Shown here piece by piece: positions 26,499 to 34,285 of a stretch of 64,000 bases of DNA. Source of the stretch: JBGPGW01 sp046349515 (GTDB lineage: Bacteria; Pseudomonadota; Alphaproteobacteria; CADEGL01). The position numbers were made by a program, and so were the translations under genes. How positions within the stretch are numbered: the stretch's first letter is position 1; each line of letters begins with the position of its first letter. The stretch spans positions 62,001 to 126,000 of the forward strand of contig JAXMCE010000005.1 of NCBI GenBank assembly GCA_046349515.1, given 5' to 3'. The notes under the pieces are model-generated. The model made no database searches. It was not told where the DNA came from and saw only the letters and a program-made list of their open reading frames with translations.

Positions 26499-26663
26499 AT
26501 GCCCATCACGCTCGAGGAATTCACCACTCTATTCGATTTCGACATGCTGTTCGCGCCGACGGGCAAGGCGCGCGACGTACCCACGCCCGAGGCGCTCGGT
26601 CCGGATGCGGGCCATGGAAAGCAGGATGCGATGCATCGTCAGGAGGCACGTGGTGGCAGGTGA
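26499..26663 (+). CDS. possible leader peptide or small protein before npdG
   Basis: A 54-codon frame starts at ATG 26499 (MPITLEEFTTLFDFDMLFAP) and stops at a TGA just inside the npdG start. Its first half looks coding (acidic and hydrophobic residues in a plausible pattern), while the second half is Gly/Arg-rich and unconvincing. It could be a coupled leader ORF, a decayed gene or chance. I recognise no family. Confidence 0.25.
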   Translation: MPITLEEFTTLFDFDMLFAPTGKARDVPTPEALGPDAGHGKQDAMHRQEARGGR

Positions 26664-27330
26664 ACGGCACGCGATCGCGATCATCGGGGGGACGGGTGCG
26701 CTCGGGGCCGCGTTGGCCAAGCGCTGGGCCAAGCTGGGCTATCCCGTCATCATCGGATCGCGCGACGCGGAGCGGGCGCGCACATCGGCGGCCGCATTGT
26801 CCGAGGAGGCAGGGCGGGCGATCCGCGCTGCGACGAATCGCGCGGCGGCGGAGGCGGGGGATATCGTCATCATCACGGTTCCCTATGCCTCGCACGACGC
26901 CATCTGTGCGGATATCGGACCGGCCGTCGCGGGCAAGATCGTCGTCGACACGACCGTCCCGCTGGTGCCACCCAAGGTGATGCGCGTGCAACTTCCGGCA
27001 GAGGGCTCGGCCGCCCTGGCCGCGCAGCGCATCCTTGGGGACAGGGCCTCGGTCGTCTCGGCGCTTCATACCGTCGCTGCCCACCGGCTGGCCGCGGGCG
27101 ATTCCATCGATGGCGACGTTCTCGTATTCGGCGACAAGCGCGACGCGCGGGCCCAAGTGATCGCGCTCATCGAGGCGCTCGGCCTCCGTGCGCTCCATGG
27201 CGGCCCCTTGGCCAATTCCGCCGCTGCCGAGGCGCTGACCTCGGTTCTCATCTTCATCAACCGGACCTATGCGGTCGACGGAGCCGGCCTTCGCATCACG
27301 GGAGACTTGAAGGCGCCCAAGGAGCCTTGA
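26653..27330 (+). CDS. npdG: NADPH-dependent F420 reductase
   Basis: The 225-residue protein is a Rossmann-fold F420:NADP oxidoreductase that passes hydride between F420 and NADP. Typical features are AIAIIGGTGALGAALAKRWAKLGYPVIIGSRDAERA split as a GxGxxG-type NADP site with Ser-Arg phosphate recognition, DIVIITVPYASH, VVDTTVPLVPP, VVSALHTVAAHRL and the C-terminal EALTSVLIFINRTYAVDGAGLRITG. GTG 26653 is preferred (AGGAGG at 26641-26646, 6-nt spacing); GTG 26650 is also possible. The cofE start follows 3 bp after its stop, so it is the first gene of the F420 operon and supplies reduced F420 or recycles NADPH. Confidence 0.93.
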   Translation: MAGERHAIAIIGGTGALGAALAKRWAKLGYPVIIGSRDAERARTSAAALSEEAGRAIRAATNRAAAEAGDIVIITVPYASHDAICADIGPAVAGKIVVDTTVPLVPPKVMRVQLPAEGSAALAAQRILGDRASVVSALHTVAAHRLAAGDSIDGDVLVFGDKRDARAQVIALIEALGLRALHGGPLANSAAAEALTSVLIFINRTYAVDGAGLRITGDLKAPKEP

Positions 27331-27333
27331 GTA

Positions 27334-28095
27334 GTGCCCGCCGCGACATCGTTCACAGCCATTTCCGGGATCGGCGAGGTCGAAGCCGGCGCCGACCTGG
27401 CCGACATGATTGGGGCGGCACTCGATGCTTCCGCGCTCCGCCTAGCCCCCCAGGATGTTCTCGTCGTCGCGCAGAAGATCGTGTCGAAGGCCGAAGGCCG
27501 CGCGGTCGAGCTCGGAACCGTCAAGCCTTCGGCGAGCGCGCGGGATCTCGCGGCCTCGACGGGTAAGGACCCGCGCCTCGTCGAACTTATCCTCTCCGAA
27601 TCGGACGAGGTTCTCCGCCATAAGCCGGGCGTCATCGTCGTCGCCCATCGGCTCGGCTTCGTCATGGCCAACGCGGGCATCGATCGCTCGAACGTCAAGG
27701 GAGCGGGCGAGACGGTGCTCCTTCTCCCCAAAGACCCCGATGCGTCGGCCGAGGCGCTGCGCCGGCGATTTTTTGATCGCACAAGGACCCCAATCGGCGT
27801 CATCATCAGCGACAGTTTCGGCCGTGCTTGGCGGAACGGTGTCGTGAACGTCGCGCTGGGTGTTGCGGGACTGCCGGCGCTCATCGACCGGCGCGGCGAG
27901 CATGACCGGTACGGGCGGCGCCTCGAAGTGACGCAGGTGGCCTTTGCGGACGCGATCGCCGCCGGCGCGGGTCTCGTCATGGGCGAGGCGGGGGAAGGAA
28001 CGCCCGCCGTTCTAGTGCGGGGCCTCGCCTGGGACAGGGCGCCGACCGCCGGTGACGTTTTGATTCGACCGAAGGCAGAGGACATGTTCCGGTGA
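27334..28095 (+). CDS. cofE: coenzyme F420-0:L-glutamate ligase
   Basis: This 253-residue GTP-dependent ligase adds L-glutamate (one or more) to F420-0. It shows the N-terminal strand GIGEVEAGADLADMI, LAPQDVLVVAQKIVSKAEGR, the GTP/metal region HRLGFVMANAGIDRSNV, the signature SDSFGRAWRNGVVNVALG, DRYGRRLEVTQVAFADAIAA and LVMGEAGEGTPAVLVRG. No C-terminal FbiB nitroreductase-like extension is present, so a short glutamate tail is expected. It starts at GTG 27334 and its stop overlaps the cofD GTG by 4 bp. Confidence 0.96.
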   Translation: MPAATSFTAISGIGEVEAGADLADMIGAALDASALRLAPQDVLVVAQKIVSKAEGRAVELGTVKPSASARDLAASTGKDPRLVELILSESDEVLRHKPGVIVVAHRLGFVMANAGIDRSNVKGAGETVLLLPKDPDASAEALRRRFFDRTRTPIGVIISDSFGRAWRNGVVNVALGVAGLPALIDRRGEHDRYGRRLEVTQVAFADAIAAGAGLVMGEAGEGTPAVLVRGLAWDRAPTAGDVLIRPKAEDMFR

Positions 28096-29063
28096 CACAA
28101 GGCTCGGTCGTGGTGATTTCGGGCGGGGTGGGTGGAGCCAAGCTCGTGCTCGGTCTCTCGCGCCACCTGCGAGGCGACGCGCTCACGGTGATCGCGAATT
28201 CAGGCGACGATTTCGAGCATTTCGGCCTCACGATCTCGCCGGACTTGGACACGACGCTCTATACCCTCGCGGATCTCGTCCATCCGGAGCAGGGCTGGGG
28301 TCGCCGAGGCGAGACGTGGACCTTCATGAACGTCGTTGAGACCTTGGGCGGCGAGACGTGGTTTCGCCTGGGCGACGGCGATCTCGCGCTGCATGTCGAG
28401 CGGACGCGGCGGCTGGCCGCGGGCGAGCCACTGAGCGCGATCATGGCCGATGTCGCCCGCCGCTTTGGCGTCACGGCGCAAGTCCTTCCGATGTCGGACC
28501 AGCGCGTGCGCACGGTCGTCGAGACCGATGAGGGTCCTCTCGGCTTTCAGCACTACTTCGTCCGCCGCCAAAGCGCGCCGTGTATCCGCGCTGTCCGGTT
28601 CGATGGCGCCGAGACGGCGAAGCCTGCGCCGGGTGCCTTGGAACGCCTCTCCGCGCGAGGGACGGATGCGATCATCATCGCGCCTTCCAATCCCTATCTC
28701 AGCATCGATCCTATCCTCTCCGTGCCTGGCTATCGCGCCGCGCTTCGCACGGCCGAGGCGCCGGTCATCGCTGTCTCGCCCATCGTCGCGGGAAAGGCGA
28801 TCAAGGGACCGACTGCGAAGATCATGGCGGAGCTCGGCCTGCCCGTCTCGCCCTTGGCCATCGCGCGCCACTACGAAGGGCTCATCGACGGCTTCGTGCT
28901 CGATGCGCGGGATGCGGCGCTCGCGCCCCAGTTCGACCTGCCGCTGGCCGTGATCGACACGGTGATGACGACGCTCGAGGACAAGCGTCGGGTGGCGAAG
29001 GAGACGCTCGATTTCGCCGCCACGCTGCCACGGCGTGCCCGCGCGGGAGCGGCGGCGTCGTGA
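28092..29063 (+). CDS. cofD: 2-phospho-L-lactate transferase (F420-0 forming)
   Basis: This 323-residue transferase joins Fo to the activated phospho-lactate-type unit. It has VVISGGVGGAKLVLGLSRHL at the N-terminus, VIANSGDDFEHFGLTISPD, the metal/substrate region LDTTLYTLADL, the specificity region QRVRTVVETDEGPLGFQHYFV and IIIAPSNPYLSIDPIL. The GTG start at 28092 overlaps the cofE stop (GTGA) and the cofD stop overlaps the cofC GTG in the same way. The length is normal for the family (about 310-330). Confidence 0.96.
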   Translation: MTQGSVVVISGGVGGAKLVLGLSRHLRGDALTVIANSGDDFEHFGLTISPDLDTTLYTLADLVHPEQGWGRRGETWTFMNVVETLGGETWFRLGDGDLALHVERTRRLAAGEPLSAIMADVARRFGVTAQVLPMSDQRVRTVVETDEGPLGFQHYFVRRQSAPCIRAVRFDGAETAKPAPGALERLSARGTDAIIIAPSNPYLSIDPILSVPGYRAALRTAEAPVIAVSPIVAGKAIKGPTAKIMAELGLPVSPLAIARHYEGLIDGFVLDARDAALAPQFDLPLAVIDTVMTTLEDKRRVAKETLDFAATLPRRARAGAAAS

Positions 29064-29683
29064 GCATCTGGGCGCTCGTTCCGCAGAAGGCGCTTGCGGA
29101 CGTGAAGCGCCGCCTCTCTCCGCTCCTCTCGGACGAAGCGCGATGCACGCTCGCCCGGCTGATGCTCGCCGACGTCCTGGCCACGTTGCGCTCGGTCAAA
29201 GGGCTTTCGGGCATCGCCGTCGTGACGCCCGACCGGTCGCTTGTTCCGGACGACATGCTGGCGATCGACGACCCGGGCGCTGGGCTCAATGCCGCGCTCG
29301 GCCACGGGGCGGAAGTGCTTGAGCAAAGGGGCGCTCGCGTGGCGCTCATCGTCCCGAGCGACGTGCCACTCGCGACGGCCGCTGAAATCGAATCAATTCT
29401 CGAGGCGGGATGGCGCACGCCGATCGTCATTGTCCCCGACAGGCATCACCACGGCACCAATGCGATTTTCCTCCCGCTGCCAGCGCCCATGCCATTCAGG
29501 TTCGGTGCCGACAGCTGCGCCGAGCACATCGCTTCGGCACGCATGGCCGGACTTGCAACGGCCGCGCTGCCGCTGCCGGGGCTCGGTTTCGACATCGACG
29601 AGCCGAATGACGTTTCCGATCTCGCACGCCGCGCACCGGGCCGCTATGCCTCGCTGCTGCCGCGGCTCCAGGTGGCCTCGTGA
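29060..29683 (+). CDS. cofC: 2-phospho-L-lactate (or 3-phosphoglycerate) guanylyltransferase
   Basis: This 207-residue nucleotidyltransferase activates the phospho-acid unit with GTP for CofD. Visible features: WALVPQKALADVKRRLSPLL (nucleotide loop with Lys), GIAVVTPDRSLVPDD, GLNAALGHGAEVL, the metal-binding region ALIVPSDVPLATAAEIE and NAIFLPLPAPMPFRFGADS, and the end GLGFDIDEPNDVSDL. In some proteobacteria CofC prefers 3-phospho-D-glycerate and yields 3PG-F420; whether this one does cannot be read by eye. GTG 29060 overlaps the cofD stop and its own stop overlaps the fbiC GTG. Confidence 0.94.
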   Translation: MSIWALVPQKALADVKRRLSPLLSDEARCTLARLMLADVLATLRSVKGLSGIAVVTPDRSLVPDDMLAIDDPGAGLNAALGHGAEVLEQRGARVALIVPSDVPLATAAEIESILEAGWRTPIVIVPDRHHHGTNAIFLPLPAPMPFRFGADSCAEHIASARMAGLATAALPLPGLGFDIDEPNDVSDLARRAPGRYASLLPRLQVAS

Positions 29684-32064
29684 CGGATGCGCGCTCAATC
29701 ATCGAGCATGCAAGAGAGGGCAAGCGACCCACCGCGACCGAGGCTCTCGCCCTCGCCGGATACGCCGATCTTCCCCATCTCATGGCTGTCGCCGAGTCTC
29801 TCACTCTCGACGGGCACGGCGGCAGAGTCGGCTATTCGCGAAAGGTGTTCATTCCTCTGACGCGGCTTTGCCGCGATGTCTGCCACTACTGTACGTTCGC
29901 GACTCCGCCGCGGCGAGGAGAGCGTGCCTATCTCTCGCCCGAGGAGGTGCTGGCCATCGCCCGGGCCGGCGTCGCGGCTGGCTGCAAGGAAGCGCTGTTC
30001 ACGCTCGGCGACAGGCCAGAGCACCGCTACCGCGCGGCGCGCGACGCGCTCGCCGCGCTCGGCCATGGGAACACGCTTGCTTACCTCGAAGCCTCGGCGC
30101 GTTTGGTGCGGGAGGAAACCGGGCTCCTGCCCCATCTCAACCCCGGCGTGATGGCTCGGGATGAGCTTTTGCGCCTGCGGCCTGTTTCGGTCTCCATGGG
30201 CCTCATGCTCGAGTCGTCGTCAGCGCGCCTGTGCATGAAAGGCGGCCCGCATTGGGGGTCGCCCGACAAGGTTCCGGCGCGCCGGCTCGACTCGATCGCG
30301 GCGGCCGGCGAACTCGCCGTCCCCTTCACGAGCGGCATTCTCGTCGGCATCGGCGAGACGCGCGCGGAGCGCATTGAAGCGCTTCTCTCCCTCCGCGATC
30401 TCCATGATCGCTTCGGCCACATCCAGGAGATCATCGTCCAGAATTTCCGCGCCAAGGCCGGAACGCGCATGGCGCAGGCGCCGGAGCCGAGCCTCGAAGA
30501 CCATCTTTGGACGATCGCCATGGCGCGCATCGTCTTCGGCGCGGCCATGTCGGTCCAGGCGCCGCCCAATCTCCAGCGCGGCGAGCTGGCGGCGCTCATC
30601 AGGGCCGGGGTCAATGACTGGGGCGGGGTTTCGCCGGTGACGCCGGATCACGTCAATCCGGAGGCGCCCTGGCCGCATCTCGATGCGTTGGCGCGTGAGA
30701 CCGAGGCGGCCGGCCGGACGCTCGTCGAGCGGCTAGCGATCGGGCCGCGCCATCTTGGCGATCCGGCGCGCTGGCTCGATTCCGGGATGCGCGCTCCCGC
30801 GATCCGGCGATCGGATGCGGCGGGCTTTGCCCGCGATGATGGATGGCATGCCGGCACAGGCGACGCGCCGCCGCCTCGCAGCGCGGCTCTCATCCACGAC
30901 AAAGCCCGACGGCCGGCGCCCGCCATCGAGCGGGTGCTCGACGGCGTGCGGCGCGGCCGCGTGCCGGGTGAATCGGAGATCGTGGCCTTGTTCGCGTCGG
31001 ACGGAGCGGATTTCACCGCGATCGTCCGCGCAGCCGACTGGCTGCGTACCGAGATGGCGGGGGAGGTCGTCACCTATGTCGTCAACCGCAATATCAACTA
31101 CACGAATATCTGCGGCTATCGATGCGGGTTCTGCGCCTTTTCCAAGGGCCGCGGCAGTGCCTCGCCGCGTGAGCCTGGCTATGTCCTCGATCTCGATGCG
31201 ATTGCCGCGCGCGCCGCGGAAGCATGGGCGCGCGGTGCGACGGAAGTGTGCCTTCAGGGCGGTATCCACCCCTCCTACACGGGACGCACCTATCTCGACA
31301 TTGTCGATGCAGTGAAGTCCGCGGTGCCGGAGATCCATCTCCACGCCTTCTCGCCGCTTGAGATCACGCACGGGGCCGAGACGTTGGGCATTCCGGTCAC
31401 GAGCTTTCTCGCGATGCTGAAAGCGGCCGGCCTCGACACCTTGCCTGGGACCGCGGCTGAAATCCTCGACGACGAGGTGCGGCGCGTCATCTGTCCCGAC
31501 AAGCTCAGCGCGGCCAAATGGCTTCATGTCGTCGAGGAGGCACACAAGGCGGGGCTCCGGACGACGGCGACCATCATGTTCGGCCATGTCGACGAGCCAC
31601 GCCACTGGGCACGGCATCTTCTCAAGCTCCGTGCACTTCAGGCCAAGACGGGCGGCCTCACCGAGTTCGTGCCGCTGCCCTTCGTGCATATGGCAGCGCC
31701 CCTCTGGCTCGAGGGACGGGCGCGGTCGGGCCCGACGTTCCGCGAGGCGATCCTCATGCATGCGGTCGGGCGCCTCGTGCTCCATCCGCTTGTGCCGAAC
31801 ATTCAGACCTCGTGGGTCAAGATGGGTCCGGTGGGAGCCGCGTTGGCCCTCGACGCCGGAGCCAATGATCTTGGCGGCACGCTCATGAACGAGTCGATCA
31901 CACGGGCGGCCGGTGGGGCGAACGGGCAGGAGATGTCGCTTCAGGCGATGGAGGGCGTCATCGAGCGCATCGGACGGGTGCCGCGCCAGCGGACGACGAC
32001 CTATGGCGAGGCGGGTGCGGGCAGGTCCGTCGCGCGCACGCTCGCCGTTGCGGCCGAGCGGTAA
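29680..32064 (+). CDS. fbiC: bifunctional Fo synthase (CofG-CofH fusion)
   Basis: This protein of 794 residues fuses two radical SAM enzymes that build the deazaflavin Fo from tyrosine and a flavin precursor. The CofG half has LTRLCRDVCHYCTF with cluster cysteines at 64, 68 and 71. The CofH half has YTNICGYRCGFCAFSKGRG with cysteines at 478, 482 and 485. Both C-terminal Fo-synthase regions are present (NWGGVSPVT-like NDWGGVSPVTPDHVN; GANDLGGTLMNESITRAAG). Archaea often keep CofG and CofH separate; the fused form is typical of actinobacteria and of the F420 clusters in proteobacteria. It is the last gene of the operon. Confidence 0.97.
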   Translation: MTDARSIIEHAREGKRPTATEALALAGYADLPHLMAVAESLTLDGHGGRVGYSRKVFIPLTRLCRDVCHYCTFATPPRRGERAYLSPEEVLAIARAGVAAGCKEALFTLGDRPEHRYRAARDALAALGHGNTLAYLEASARLVREETGLLPHLNPGVMARDELLRLRPVSVSMGLMLESSSARLCMKGGPHWGSPDKVPARRLDSIAAAGELAVPFTSGILVGIGETRAERIEALLSLRDLHDRFGHIQEIIVQNFRAKAGTRMAQAPEPSLEDHLWTIAMARIVFGAAMSVQAPPNLQRGELAALIRAGVNDWGGVSPVTPDHVNPEAPWPHLDALARETEAAGRTLVERLAIGPRHLGDPARWLDSGMRAPAIRRSDAAGFARDDGWHAGTGDAPPPRSAALIHDKARRPAPAIERVLDGVRRGRVPGESEIVALFASDGADFTAIVRAADWLRTEMAGEVVTYVVNRNINYTNICGYRCGFCAFSKGRGSASPREPGYVLDLDAIAARAAEAWARGATEVCLQGGIHPSYTGRTYLDIVDAVKSAVPEIHLHAFSPLEITHGAETLGIPVTSFLAMLKAAGLDTLPGTAAEILDDEVRRVICPDKLSAAKWLHVVEEAHKAGLRTTATIMFGHVDEPRHWARHLLKLRALQAKTGGLTEFVPLPFVHMAAPLWLEGRARSGPTFREAILMHAVGRLVLHPLVPNIQTSWVKMGPVGAALALDAGANDLGGTLMNESITRAAGGANGQEMSLQAMEGVIERIGRVPRQRTTTYGEAGAGRSVARTLAVAAER

Positions 32065-32264
32065 TCCTCTTTCCTGGCTCCTTACTCTTGAGCCTCTTCG
32101 GACCGTACCGGTCGGGTCGGCCCCGCTGCGGGGTCGAACGAGCCGCCCTCGTGGCATCGCCCAAAGCGTGTTAGGTTTCCCTGGGGCCGGTCGAGCGCGG
32201 TCGTGGGGCGCCGCAGAACAAGCGATCGAGGCCCGGAACAGCTTCGTTGTCGGGGAGGTCTCAC

Positions 32265-33368
32265 ATGTCAGCCAAGAATCACGCAAAGCATTCGCGGGCG
32301 AACGCTGGACGCCGCCGGTTCCTTGCCGGCGCTGGCGGCGCCATGGCCGCCTCGGCCATCAGCGGCCCGCTCATTCTCACCGCGGGCAAGGCGCGCGCGG
32401 CCGGCAAACTCGTCTTCTCCACCTATGGCGGCAGTTATGCCGATGCCCTCAATGACGTCTACTTCAAGCCGTACACGGCCGAAACCGGCGTCGAAATCAT
32501 CGTCACGGCACCAACCGATCTCGCCAAGCTGAAGGCGCAAGTCTCCACCAAATCGGTGGAAGCCGACATCATCGAATACTTGCCGACGGAGATCCTCACC
32601 GCGTCGCGCGAGAACCTCCTCGAGCCGATCGACTATGCGATCGTCCAGCCGCCGGAGCTGCTCTACCCGGATGCGAAGAGGCCCAACTCGATTTCGGTGC
32701 TGACCTATACGATCGGGATCGCCTACGACAAGGCGCGCAGCGCCGAAGGCAAATATCCGAAGACCTGGGCCGAGTTCTGGGATGTGAAGAAGTTTCCCGG
32801 CAAGCGCGGTCTGCGATCACGCCCCAACGACACGCTCGAGGCCGCGCTCCTCGCCGACGGCGTGGATCCCAAGAAGCTCTATCCTCTCGACGTCGAGCGG
32901 GCTTTCAAGAAGCTCGACGAGATCAAGCCGCACATCGCCAAGTGGATCGACACGGCGTCCCAGACGGTGAGCCTCGTCCAGCAGAAGGAGCTCGATTTCT
33001 CGAACACCTACAGCGGACGAGTCTACGCCGACAATCTCGCAGGCGGCACGCTCGGCTATCCGTCCGATCAGCTGATGATCGCCCTCAACTCCTTCTCGGT
33101 GCCCAAGGGGGCGGCCAACAAGGCCGAAGCGATGAAGCTGCTCAATTCCATGATCTCGAAGCCTGATCGCCAGGCCAAATTCTTCGAGAAGATCGCCTAT
33201 GGTCCCACGACCAAGAAAGGTTATGACGCCTGCGATCCCAAGCTCCGCGCCGCCTGGCTGCCGGACATGAGCAATCCGAAACACGTCATCGTGAATTCGG
33301 ATTGGTGGGGTGAGCCTGGCCGCTTCGACCAGCTGACGGCGCGTTTCAAGCAGTGGATGATCACCTGA
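32265..33368 (+). CDS. orphan PotD/PotF-like periplasmic binding protein
   Basis: The protein has 367 residues and a twin-arginine signal (GRRRFLAGAGGAMAASA, then KARAAGKLVF), followed by FSTYGGSYADALNDVYF, the family-1 solute-binding start. Hinge and C-lobe motifs include TYTIGIAYDKARSAEGKYPKT split across residues 150-170 and FPGKRGLRSRPNDTLEAALL. Start ATG 32265 has GGGAGG 6 nt upstream. It is separated from fbiC by 200 bp and has no permease or ATPase beside it; the complete transporter at 19737-23641 has a different binding protein. It may feed that transporter or a distant one. Confidence 0.92.
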   Translation: MSAKNHAKHSRANAGRRRFLAGAGGAMAASAISGPLILTAGKARAAGKLVFSTYGGSYADALNDVYFKPYTAETGVEIIVTAPTDLAKLKAQVSTKSVEADIIEYLPTEILTASRENLLEPIDYAIVQPPELLYPDAKRPNSISVLTYTIGIAYDKARSAEGKYPKTWAEFWDVKKFPGKRGLRSRPNDTLEAALLADGVDPKKLYPLDVERAFKKLDEIKPHIAKWIDTASQTVSLVQQKELDFSNTYSGRVYADNLAGGTLGYPSDQLMIALNSFSVPKGAANKAEAMKLLNSMISKPDRQAKFFEKIAYGPTTKKGYDACDPKLRAAWLPDMSNPKHVIVNSDWWGEPGRFDQLTARFKQWMIT

Positions 33369-33391
33369 GCACGGCCGTCCGATGAAAGAAC

Positions 33392-33422
33392 AGGGCCGCG
33401 GGGCGTCCCGCGGCCCTTCTTT
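33392..33422. terminator. strong bidirectional intrinsic terminator
   Basis: A perfect 11-bp GC-rich stem (AGGGCCGCGGG / CCCGCGGCCCT) with a 4-nt loop is followed by TTCTTT on the plus strand and by a T-rich run on the minus strand. It lies exactly between the convergent binding-protein gene (ends 33368) and enoyl-CoA hydratase gene (ends 33431). Confidence 0.85.
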
Positions 33423-33430
33423 CGGCGAAG

Positions 33431-34246
33431 TTACTCGTAGCGCCGGAACTGGTCGTCACGCCATTTGAGCGCGGCTCCGAGACCCTGCGTCTTCCGGAGA
33501 TTGCTGAATTCCAGGTATTCCGGCGTCTGCGTCGAATCCATGATCGTGCATGCCTCGACGCCATATTGCATGGCTGCGTTGAAGCCCATCGTCTCGAAGG
33601 TATGGGTGACGGCCCGCTTGTTCCACTTGAGGCACGCCATCGCGACCATGGACATGCGCTTTGCGATCTTGATCGTCTCGCGCCGGAGGTCGGCCTTGGG
33701 AAAGACGCGATTGACGAGGCCGAGGCGCTCTGCCTCCGCTGCCCCGATCGTATCGCCCGTGTAGATGAGCTCCCGGCAGCGGGGGCCGATGATCCACGGC
33801 ATGGCGAGCGTCACGATGCCTGCCGAGAAGCGCGTCTCGACTACGCCGAACTTGGAGTCGTCCGAGCAATAGCGGATGTCGCACATCTGGGCGAATTCGA
33901 GGGCGCCCGCGAGGCAGTGGCCTTCGATCACGGCGATGACAGGCTTCGAGCAATCCCACACACTGCGCGTGAAGCCATAGTCGTCAAGCATGCGCGCGTG
34001 CCACTGGCTGAGGTCGCCGCGCGGAGTGTCGGCGGCCTCCTTCAAGTCGTAGCCGACGGAAAACGATTTGCCGCCGGCTCCCGTGATCATGACAACGCGG
34101 ACGTTCGGGTCATCGTCGGCTGCCTTCACGGCCGCCCGGATCTCGTCCTTCATGACCTTGGTGAAGGCGTTGAGTTTCTCAGGGCGGTTGAAGGTGATGA
34201 TCGCGACGCGATCATCGATCTCATAGGTGATCGCTTGGTAGGCCAT
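33431..34246 (-). CDS. enoyl-CoA hydratase/isomerase family protein
   Basis: This 271-residue crotonase-fold enzyme has AIITFNRPEKLNAFTKVM at the N-terminus, the oxyanion motif GAGGKSFSVGYDLKEAAD, and HCLAGALEFAQMCDIRYCSDD. Glu in FGVVETRFSAGI matches one of the two catalytic glutamates of the hydratases; the other position is less clear, so isomerase or hydrolase activity is also possible. Start ATG 34246 is chosen over GTG 34255 because GAGGAG is then 8 nt away. The acyl-CoA synthetase gene lies just upstream on the same strand, which suggests joint work on a CoA thioester. Confidence 0.93.
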   Translation of the reverse strand: MAYQAITYEIDDRVAIITFNRPEKLNAFTKVMKDEIRAAVKAADDDPNVRVVMITGAGGKSFSVGYDLKEAADTPRGDLSQWHARMLDDYGFTRSVWDCSKPVIAVIEGHCLAGALEFAQMCDIRYCSDDSKFGVVETRFSAGIVTLAMPWIIGPRCRELIYTGDTIGAAEAERLGLVNRVFPKADLRRETIKIAKRMSMVAMACLKWNKRAVTHTFETMGFNAAMQYGVEACTIMDSTQTPEYLEFSNLRKTQGLGAALKWRDDQFRRYE

Positions 34247-34285
34247 CGATGGCACTCCTCTCTTTCGTCCGTCGGGATGGCGGCA

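Noticed and set aside
32121..32140. small CCCCG/CGGGG hairpin after fbiC as an operon terminator
   Set aside because: Only about 5-7 bp pair and no T-run follows, so it is too weak to call.
30733..32286. 517-codon minus-strand frame opposite fbiC
   Set aside because: It is an antisense shadow of a clear radical SAM gene with both cysteine triads.
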